From Natronohydrobacter sp. (GTDB lineage: Bacteria; Pseudomonadota; Alphaproteobacteria; Rhodobacterales; Rhodobacteraceae), in NCBI GenBank assembly GCA_007117255.1, contig SKGU01000019.1:1-5869 (forward strand): a stretch of 5,869 nucleotides of DNA, read 5' to 3'. The notes under the pieces are model-generated. The model was not told the DNA's origin, did not search any database, and saw only the letters and a program-made list of their open reading frames with translations. This document shows, in pieces, positions 1 through 5,108 of this stretch; the stretch's first letter is position 1; each line of letters starts with the position of its first letter. A program made the position numbers and the translations under genes.

Positions 1-930
1 GAGCATCTCGTCATGGCTGTCGCACAGGATCACCTCGCCATAATCGCGCCAGCTTGTCGCAGCCGTCTCGGCCGTCGGCAGGATCGCCAGCAGGCGGTCA
101 ATTTCGACAAGCGTTTCCTCGGCCAGCGCGCGCGAATTGGTGATCAGACAGGCGGGCGAGTTATAGCCATGCTCCGCCTGCCCCAGCAGGTCGGTCGCGC
201 AGAGTTCTGCATCAACTGTGTCATCGGCAATGACCATCGTCTCTGTGGGGCCTGCGAAGAGGTCGATGCCGACGCGGCCGTAAAGCTGGCGCTTGGCTTC
301 GGCGACAAAGGCATTGCCGGGGCCGACCAGCATATGCACCGGATCGATCGTTTCAGTGCCAATGGCCATTGCGCCCACGGCCTGAATACCGCCCAGAACA
401 TAAATCTCATGCGCCCCGCCCAGATGCATTGCCGCGACAATCGCCGGGTGAGGTTCGCCCTTATGCGGAGGGGCCGAGGCCACGATGCGTGGCACGCCTG
501 CAACCTGAGCTGTCAGGACTGACATATGCGCGCTTGCCACCATCGGAAACTTGCCGCCGGGCACATAGCAGCCCACTGATTGCACGGGGATATTCTTGTG
601 ACCCAGGATCACACCGGGCAGGGTCTCGACCTCGATATCGGTCATCGAGGCGCGCTGCGCTTCGGCAAAGCGGCGGATCTGTGTTTGGGCAAAACGAATA
701 TCATCCATGTCGCGCGCGCTGACCTTGGACATGGCCGCTGCGATCTCGGAATCGGTCAGCCGAAAGGACGGACGCGAGACGCCATCAAATTTCGCGCTCA
801 GATCAGCCACCGCAGCATCGCCGCGGGTTTCGATATCGTGCAGCGTCGCCTCGACTGTGGCGCGCACCTTTGCGTCATCTTCGGCGCGCTCGGAGGCGGG
901 TTTGGCGGTCTTGAGATAAGTGATGGTCAT
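1..930 (-). CDS. hpsN: Histidinol-dehydrogenase-family enzyme, probable sulfopropanediol 3-dehydrogenase (HpsN), C-terminus cut off by the window edge
   Basis: The visible part is 310 codons of a family usually about 430 residues long. Family hallmarks are YVPGG at 122-126, VGPGN at 202-206, the HisD signature GIDLFAGPTE at 221-230, and QAEH at 251-254, whose Gln and His match two of the zinc ligands of HisD. The catalytic Glu-His pair and the remaining zinc ligands should lie just past the cut, so activity cannot be judged. The stretch GCYVPGGKFPMVASAHM (120-136) is typical of the HpsN-like branch rather than of biosynthetic HisD, which has a TAPLPST-like segment there. HpsN oxidises (R)-2,3-dihydroxypropane-1-sulfonate (DHPS) to (R)-sulfolactate with two NAD+ in the cytoplasm. 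The start ATG at 930 has AGGAG (940-936) five bases upstream and lies 13 bp after dctM, so it is probably co-transcribed with the TRAP genes. Family is near certain. The exact substrate is inferred, and another polyol or amino-alcohol remains possible. Confidence 0.85.
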   Translation of the reverse strand, partial: MTITYLKTAKPASERAEDDAKVRATVEATLHDIETRGDAAVADLSAKFDGVSRPSFRLTDSEIAAAMSKVSARDMDDIRFAQTQIRRFAEAQRASMTDIEVETLPGVILGHKNIPVQSVGCYVPGGKFPMVASAHMSVLTAQVAGVPRIVASAPPHKGEPHPAIVAAMHLGGAHEIYVLGGIQAVGAMAIGTETIDPVHMLVGPGNAFVAEAKRQLYGRVGIDLFAGPTETMVIADDTVDAELCATDLLGQAEHGYNSPACLITNSRALAEETLVEIDRLLAILPTAETAATSWRDYGEVILCDSHDEML

Positions 931-943
931 GGTGACTCCTGCA

Positions 944-2236
944 TTATGTTCCGTAGCCCAGCATTGTGCGTGGCAAGAAAAGCGATAGGTCCGGCCAGAA
1001 GCTGATCACGAGAAGCGCTGCGATCAGAACAAGGACCCATTTGAAGATCCGTCTGACAAGCGCATCATAGGGAATGCTGCCGACCTGAGCGGCCATGAAC
1101 AGATTGGCCCCCAGCGGAGGTGTGACAAAACCGATGGCCAGCGCGACGATCATGATGACGCCGAAATGGATCGGATCAATGCCCAGATGCGTCACCATAG
1201 GCAGAAGCACAGGCGTCAGGATCACGATTGCGGCGAGTGTTTCAAGGAAGGTGCCGATGATCAGCAGCAATACGAGGATCGCGAGCAACACGATGATCCA
1301 GTTATCCGTAATGCCAAGCACGAATTGCGACAAACTGAGCGGGATGCGTTCCAGCGCGATGATCCGGCCAAAGGCCACAGACGCACCGATGATCACCAGC
1401 ACAGCCGCAACCAGTAGCGCCGATTCCAGCATGATGCGCGGGATTTCGCTCCAGGCGAGTTCGCGGTAGACCAGCGTGGACACGAGGAGTGCATAGACCA
1501 CGGCTACGGCAGAAGATTCTGTCGGCGTAACGATACCACCATAGATACCACCAAGCACAACAATCGGCATGAGCAGCGCCAGTTTCGCCTGGTTCAGAGC
1601 GCGGAAACGTTCCGCCCAAGTCGCCTTTATTCCCGTGACCTCCCAGCCGCCTTTGCGGGTCTGATAGATATTGTAGAGGATAAGCGCGAGGGCGATGACG
1701 AAGCCAGGGATGATACCCGCGAGAAATAGCGCCGACACCGAGACGCCGGCAGTCACGGCATAGATGATCATCACGACTGAAGGCGGGATCATGACTCCAA
1801 GCGCGCCTGCTGAAGCGACCATCGCACCGGAATACGCCCTGTCATAGCCACGACGCACCAGCGCCGGGATCATGGCAAGGCCGATGGCAGCAACAGTGGC
1901 CGATCCGGTGCCAGAAATGGCCGCGAAGAAAAGGCACGCCATGATCGTCACAGTTCCAAGGCCGCCGGGGGCGGTACCAAAAAAGGATTCCGCCACAGCG
2001 ATCAGACGCCGTGAGATGCCGCCACGGCTCATGAGGTTGCCTGCCAGAGTGAACAGCACCACTGCCATCAGTGTGAAGGAATTGATCCCGCTGACCAGCC
2101 CAAGCGCGTAGAAGTCGAAATTGAGGAAGGGGATATAGGCAATTGCGAGCAGGCTGGCCGTTCCCAGCGCGATGCCAATGGGCACGCCGATAAGCAGCAA
2201 CAGCACAAAACTGCCGAAGAGTATGGCTGTGGTCAT
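944..2236 (-). CDS. dctM: TRAP transporter large permease subunit DctM
   Basis: A 430-residue, very hydrophobic inner-membrane protein of normal length for the DctM family (about 12 membrane segments). It is the ion-coupled channel subunit that takes substrate from the DctP binding protein and moves it inward. Family motifs occur in order: GNLMSRGGISRRL (66-78), ISGTGSATVAAIG (107-119), GVMIPPS (147-153), GGIVTPTESSAVAVV (233-247), GTFLETLAAIVILTPVLLP (328-346) and GFVTPPLGANLF (369-380). These correspond to the conserved GxIPPS, TPTEA and TPPxG elements of the family. The start ATG overlaps the dctQ stop by four bases (ATGA), the usual sign of translational coupling, and GAGGGG (2250-2245) lies eight bases upstream. 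It is complete with no frameshift. The family does not reveal the substrate. The neighbouring HpsN-like gene suggests DHPS or a similar short sulfonate or hydroxy acid. Confidence 0.96.
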   Translation of the reverse strand: MTTAILFGSFVLLLLIGVPIGIALGTASLLAIAYIPFLNFDFYALGLVSGINSFTLMAVVLFTLAGNLMSRGGISRRLIAVAESFFGTAPGGLGTVTIMACLFFAAISGTGSATVAAIGLAMIPALVRRGYDRAYSGAMVASAGALGVMIPPSVVMIIYAVTAGVSVSALFLAGIIPGFVIALALILYNIYQTRKGGWEVTGIKATWAERFRALNQAKLALLMPIVVLGGIYGGIVTPTESSAVAVVYALLVSTLVYRELAWSEIPRIMLESALLVAAVLVIIGASVAFGRIIALERIPLSLSQFVLGITDNWIIVLLAILVLLLIIGTFLETLAAIVILTPVLLPMVTHLGIDPIHFGVIMIVALAIGFVTPPLGANLFMAAQVGSIPYDALVRRIFKWVLVLIAALLVISFWPDLSLFLPRTMLGYGT

Positions 2237-2742
2237 GCGCCCATCCCCTCATCGCGCTGCGTGGGGGAATCGCCATGCCGCAGGATGGCCCAGAGCGAAT
2301 GACACAGCCGCAGCGCTGACAACGCACCGGAAAAGATGATTGCAGCGTATAGCCACGCCGTAGGCCATTGCGTCGCAGAAAGCATCTGACCACGTTCCAG
2401 CGCATTCGTGGTGATGACGATCCCCAGCCAGCAGATCGTGACCGAATAGCCCAAAAAGACTGTCTCGGAGGTCATCATCATCCAGCGGCGCAATCTGGGG
2501 GGCGCGGCATCGACCAGAAGCGTCACCCGCAAGTGCCTTTTCTCGCGGATAGCATAGCTGATGCCGAAATAGATCATGTACACGAAGGCGAATCGTGCAA
2601 CCTCGCCCGCCCAGGGAACCGATGTCTGAAAAGCGAACCGCGCGACCACATCGGCAAAAAGCAGAATGATGACCACGCCAAGAGATACCACGATGATGGC
2701 AGGCTCGAAGTAGCGCTCAAGCAATCTGATGTGGCCATACAT
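2233..2742 (-). CDS. dctQ: TRAP transporter small permease subunit DctQ
   Basis: A 169-residue protein with four predicted membrane segments at about 13-35, 50-67, 88-111 and 128-152, the standard DctQ arrangement. The family core is visible as VPWAGEVARFAFVYMIYFG (42-60) followed by REKRHLRV (66-73), matching the conserved W-x-x-E-x-x-R and charged loop after the second helix. DctQ binds DctM and is required for uptake, probably as a scaffold. The ATG at 2742 is chosen because GAGGAGAG (2756-2749) sits at good spacing. An in-frame TTG at 2769 would add nine residues but lies ahead of that ribosome site. The gene follows dctP by 63 bp, a gap that contains a strong hairpin, and overlaps dctM by 4 bp. 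The hydrophilic C-terminal tail after about 155 is unremarkable. Confidence 0.94.
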   Translation of the reverse strand: MYGHIRLLERYFEPAIIVVSLGVVIILLFADVVARFAFQTSVPWAGEVARFAFVYMIYFGISYAIREKRHLRVTLLVDAAPPRLRRWMMMTSETVFLGYSVTICWLGIVITTNALERGQMLSATQWPTAWLYAAIIFSGALSALRLCHSLWAILRHGDSPTQRDEGMGA

Positions 2743-2748
2743 GCCAAT

Positions 2749-2756
2749 CTCTCCTC
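2749..2756 (-). promoter_or_regulatory. Ribosome binding site of dctQ
   Basis: Read on the minus strand the site is GAGGAGAG, six bases before the ATG at 2742. It decides against the upstream in-frame TTG at 2769. Confidence 0.8.
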
Positions 2757-2773
2757 GAAGGCATTTCAAAGTT

Positions 2774-2799
2774 CACCTGCCGGCCTGGACCGGCAGGTG
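2774..2799 (-). promoter_or_regulatory. Intercistronic hairpin between dctP and dctQ
   Basis: A perfect 10-bp inverted repeat, CACCTGCCGG and CCGGCAGGTG, encloses a 6-base loop. It begins seven bases after the dctP stop codon and ends well before the dctQ ribosome site. No U-tract follows on the transcript (it continues AACTTTG), so it is not a classical full terminator. The likely roles are blocking 3' exonuclease decay of the upstream message or partial attenuation, so that the periplasmic binding protein is made in excess over the membrane subunits. The hairpin is seen directly; its role is inferred. Confidence 0.8.
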
Positions 2800-2805
2800 C
2801 GCGGG

Positions 2806-3786
2806 TTACTGCTCTAGCGCTGCAGTGAACGCGTCGAAAAACTCTTCGCCCACATTGGCACGCAACATATCAGCGATTGCCGCATTCATTGTTTCGGCCA
2901 TACGCAAACGGTCTTCAGCGGGAAGCTCGGTTACGCTCAAACCTGCCTCAGTCAGTTGATCAAGCGTTGCGGCATTCGCTTCTGCGACCAGTTCGCGCTG
3001 AACGACAGTTGTTTCGCTCGCGACTTCCATCATCAGCGCTCGGTCGTCTTCTGACAGGCTGTTGACGAAATCGAGATTGGCGAACCAGACTTCTGGCCAG
3101 TAGATATGGCCTGTCAGCGAAACATCGCTTTGCACTTCATAGAAACGCTCGACCACCATGGACGACAAAGCACTTTCCTGCCCGTCGATCAGACCTTGCT
3201 GCAGCGACGAATAGATTTCACCCCAAGCGAGCGGCAGTGGCACGGCACCAATGGAGCGCCAGGCAGCAATCTGAATGGGGTTGTCCGCCGAGCGCAGGCG
3301 GAAACCCTGGAACGCTTCAAGACTGTCGAGCGGACGATTTCCCGAGAAGCTGCGAAAGCCAAGCTCCAGAAACGCGACACCTGAAAGCCCACGGTTTTCC
3401 ATCGCAGCTTTCAATGTGTCACCAGCAGGCCCATCAAGGGTGCTGCGGGCATGCTCTTCGTCTGAAAAGAGCAGAAACTGGTCGAGCATCCCCAGTTCAG
3501 GGATCGTTGGCGACAACAGCACCGAAGCGCCCGTGCCCATCTGGATATTCCCAGATTGCACCAGCTCAAGAACTTCATTCACATTTCCAAGCTGACCACC
3601 GGCAAATATCTCGACCTGAAACGCCCCCTCCGAACGCGCCTCCAGCGTTTCCTTGAAATGATCCATAGACTGATGCAATGGCGAGTTTTCGGGTTGAGCA
3701 TGGGCGATGCGGATCGTTGTCTGCGCAAGGCTGGTAGTGGCTGCAAGCACGCTGATGGTTGCGGTTGTTAACAGTAGTTTGAACAT
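2806..3786 (-). CDS. dctP: TRAP transporter periplasmic substrate-binding protein DctP
   Basis: A 326-residue secreted binding protein of normal DctP length. The N-terminus MFKLLLTTATISVLAATTSLAQ is a Sec signal peptide with probable cleavage after Ala21 (S-L-A-Q). The mature protein opens with TTIRIAHAQPENSP (23-36), the typical first strand of the family. FAGGQLGNVNEVLELVQSG (61-79) and FRLRSADNPIQIAAWRSIGA (162-181) are family core segments. Arg165 is in the position of the conserved arginine that holds the acid group of the ligand. GEIYSSLQQGLIDGQE (189-204) matches the usual GEVYTALQxGVVDGQE pattern. It captures ligand in the periplasm and delivers it to DctQM. The ATG at 3786 is preferred because of the strong site GGGAGGAG; an in-frame ATG at 3813 lies upstream of that site. 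It is 65 bp after the ATPase gene with no terminator between. An acidic C3 ligand such as DHPS is an inference from hpsN. Confidence 0.95.
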   Translation of the reverse strand: MFKLLLTTATISVLAATTSLAQTTIRIAHAQPENSPLHQSMDHFKETLEARSEGAFQVEIFAGGQLGNVNEVLELVQSGNIQMGTGASVLLSPTIPELGMLDQFLLFSDEEHARSTLDGPAGDTLKAAMENRGLSGVAFLELGFRSFSGNRPLDSLEAFQGFRLRSADNPIQIAAWRSIGAVPLPLAWGEIYSSLQQGLIDGQESALSSMVVERFYEVQSDVSLTGHIYWPEVWFANLDFVNSLSEDDRALMMEVASETTVVQRELVAEANAATLDQLTEAGLSVTELPAEDRLRMAETMNAAIADMLRANVGEEFFDAFTAALEQ

Positions 3787-3792
3787 GATGGA

Positions 3793-3800
3793 CTCCTCCC
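3793..3800 (-). promoter_or_regulatory. Ribosome binding site of dctP
   Basis: Minus-strand GGGAGGAG, six bases before the ATG at 3786. It is the strongest Shine-Dalgarno match in the window, which fits high expression of a binding protein, and it fixes the start at 3786 rather than the in-frame ATG at 3813. Confidence 0.85.
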
Positions 3801-3851
3801 ATTTCGTAGTCATGTTGCGGGTTTTGTGATGGGCGAACCAGTTTCCCCCGG

Positions 3852-4904
3852 TCAGACAGGTTCGATCCGGTTGCCATTGACACTATCGAACAGATGCACC
3901 GCACCAATGGGAATCTGCGCCCTGAACGGCGCACCGATATCGGCGCGAAATTCCTTGGGGCATTTGATCGAGACAATCGCCCCACCCGCACGCACAGTTG
4001 CCATGGTGGCATCGCCCAAAAGTTCCAGCGAATAGATCGGCGCCGATATCTGGCCCCCATCCGGCACCATCTGCGCATCTTCGGCCCGAAACCCCAGCGT
4101 GGCCGGACCATCAGGTGCCGTGAGCCCTTCTATGCGGACATTCTCGCCCGTGAAAATGCCGCCCGCGACCTGACCTTCCATCAGGTTCATCGCGGGTGTG
4201 CCGATGAAGCTGGCCACAAAGGTATTCGCGGGGCGGTCGTAAATCTCGGTGGGCGTACCGACCTGCTGCACGATCCCCGCCTTCATGACCACAACGCGAT
4301 CAGCCAGTGTCATCGCTTCGATCTGATCATGGGTGACATATATCGTGGTCACGCCCAACTCGTGGCAGAGATGCTTGATCTGTGCGCGGGTCGAGACGCG
4401 CAGTTTTGCGTCCAGATTGGACAGCGGCTCATCCATCAGAAACAGGTTCGGCTCGCGAACAACCGCACGGGCCAGCGCCACACGCTGGCGCTGGCCGCCC
4501 GAAAGCTCGGCAGGACGGCGATGCAGGAACGGACCAAGCTCGACCATATCGGCAGCACGACGAACCTTGGCGTCATGTTCGGATTGCGGCACGCCGCGCA
4601 CTTTCAGCGGAAAGCGGATGTTGTCGTAGACATTCATGTTCGGATAGAGCGCGTAGGACTGGAACACCATCGCGATATCGCGATCCTTGGGTTCCAGATC
4701 ATTGACGCGCTTGTCGTCGATCAGCACATCGCCATCGCTGATATCTTCCAGCCCCGCGATCATGCGCATCGTCGTGGTCTTGCCGCAACCTGACGGCCCC
4801 AGAAGGACGACGAATTCCTTGTCGGCGATGGTCAAATCAAAGCTGTGAACGCCCACGAATGCGCCCCAGCGCTTCGACAGATTGCGCAATTCGATCTGTG
4901 CCAT
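3852..4904 (-). CDS. ABC transporter ATP-binding protein, MalK/UgpC type (CUT1 sugar family)
   Basis: A 350-residue ATPase with every catalytic element intact: Walker A GPSGCGKTT (36-44), Q-loop Gln82 in FQSYALYP, signature LSGGQRQ (134-140), Walker B LFLMDEP (154-160) with Asp158 and Glu159, D-loop SNLD (162-165) and H-loop His192. After about residue 235 comes the C-terminal regulatory domain of MalK-like ATPases (TOBE/OB fold), with IGTPAMNLMEG and GFRAED segments. This layout is standard for importers of sugars, polyols and glycerol phosphates. The ATG at 4904 starts the usual MAQIELRNLSKRWG and has AAAGGG (4918-4913) eight bases upstream. An in-frame ATG at 4979 would add 25 hydrophobic residues with no ribosome site and would run through the 4927-4942 palindrome. 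Its membrane partners are not in the window. The divergent binding protein at 5109 is the probable partner, and the genes downstream on the same strand are TRAP genes, which use no ATPase. Confidence 0.95.
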   Translation of the reverse strand: MAQIELRNLSKRWGAFVGVHSFDLTIADKEFVVLLGPSGCGKTTTMRMIAGLEDISDGDVLIDDKRVNDLEPKDRDIAMVFQSYALYPNMNVYDNIRFPLKVRGVPQSEHDAKVRRAADMVELGPFLHRRPAELSGGQRQRVALARAVVREPNLFLMDEPLSNLDAKLRVSTRAQIKHLCHELGVTTIYVTHDQIEAMTLADRVVVMKAGIVQQVGTPTEIYDRPANTFVASFIGTPAMNLMEGQVAGGIFTGENVRIEGLTAPDGPATLGFRAEDAQMVPDGGQISAPIYSLELLGDATMATVRAGGAIVSIKCPKEFRADIGAPFRAQIPIGAVHLFDSVNGNRIEPV

Positions 4905-4926
4905 CGGTCCCACCCTTTGCGTAAAT

Positions 4927-4942
4927 TTGCAAACGTATGCAA
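4927..4942. promoter_or_regulatory. Probable repressor operator 1 (CG-centred palindrome)
   Basis: TTGCAAACGTATGCAA is a 16-bp palindrome with one mismatched pair, centred on CG as in LacI-family operators. Its right half, CGTATGCAAT when extended one base, recurs exactly in the palindrome at 5049-5066. It lies 22 bp before the ATPase start codon, inside the expected 5' leader, where a bound repressor could block elongation. The palindrome is seen; the protein family is inferred, since no regulator gene is in the window. Confidence 0.6.
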
Positions 4943-5000
4943 TCAAGGCTGTCAGAAAGAACAACGCCTGACAAGGCATAAAATCAGGGAAATAGGAAAA

Positions 5001-5006
5001 GCATAC
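5001..5006. promoter_or_regulatory. Lone operator half-site
   Basis: GCATAC is the reverse complement of the GTATGC found in both palindromes, with no matching second half beside it. It falls near the expected start of the leftward transcript. A six-base match can arise by chance, so this is weak. Confidence 0.25.
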
Positions 5007-5010
5007 ATCT

Positions 5011-5038
5011 CTTATATTTTTTCTTCCTGCATGGACAA
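5011..5038 (-). promoter_or_regulatory. Candidate sigma-70 promoter for the leftward ATPase-TRAP-hpsN operon
   Basis: On the minus strand, TTGTCC (5038-5033, four of six consensus bases) and TATAAG (5016-5011, five of six) are separated by 16 bp. Transcription would start near 5004, giving a leader of about 100 nt that contains the 4927-4942 palindrome. The surrounding stretch 4975-5050 is distinctly AT-rich compared with the genes. Confidence 0.45.
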
Positions 5039-5045
5039 ACTATGC

Positions 5046-5051
5046 TTTAAT
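5046..5051 (+). promoter_or_regulatory. Candidate -10 element for the rightward binding-protein gene
   Basis: TTTAAT matches five of six bases of the -10 consensus, but no good -35 lies at 16-18 bp, so it may need an activator. An alternative is TATGCT at 5041-5046. TGGACA at 5032-5037 is a good -35 but has only poor -10 partners. The operator at 5049-5066 overlaps this element and the predicted start, which fits direct repression. Confidence 0.35.
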
Positions 5052-5066
5052 GCAATCGTATGCAAT
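5049..5066. promoter_or_regulatory. Probable repressor operator 2 (CG-centred palindrome)
   Basis: AATGCAATCGTATGCAAT has matching outer arms (AATGCA/TGCA-T type pairing) around a central CG, with two mismatched pairs inside. It shares CGTATGCAAT with operator 1; the two centres are about 123 bp apart. It covers the likely rightward transcription start, 43 bp before the ATG at 5109. Confidence 0.6.
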
Positions 5067-5094
5067 TCTGCGAGCGATTCGCGTCGCATCAAAC

Positions 5095-5100
5095 GGGGAG
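5095..5100 (+). promoter_or_regulatory. Ribosome binding site of the binding-protein gene
   Basis: GGGGAG lies eight bases before the ATG at 5109 and supports that start, which also gives a complete signal peptide. Confidence 0.75.
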
Positions 5101-5108
5101 AAACCAAA

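Noticed and set aside
13..1005. Several plus-strand reading frames of 70-169 codons (13-522, 369-722, 580-1005, 707-919)
   Set aside because: They lie antisense to the HpsN-like gene and the end of dctM, show no recognisable domain, have Arg/His/Cys-rich translations, and are explained by GC-rich codon structure on the minus strand.
2774..2799. Hairpin as a full rho-independent terminator
   Set aside because: No U-tract follows on the minus-strand transcript, and dctQ and dctM depend on reading through from dctP.
3894..4793. 299-codon plus-strand open frame opposite the ATPase gene
   Set aside because: It is the mirror of a fully conserved ABC ATPase with all motifs in place. The translation resembles no family and is rich in His and Arg, as is typical for antisense frames of GC-rich genes.
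4905..4979. N-terminal extension of the ATPase starting at 4979
   Set aside because: The added 25 residues are hydrophobic and unlike the family, there is no ribosome site before 4979, and the extension would cover the 4927-4942 palindrome. The start at 4904 matches the family.
4950..5009. Short leader peptide (18 codons from an ATG at about 5007, minus strand) before the ATPase
   Set aside because: No properly spaced ribosome site, no run of regulatory codons, and no terminator-antiterminator hairpin nearby.
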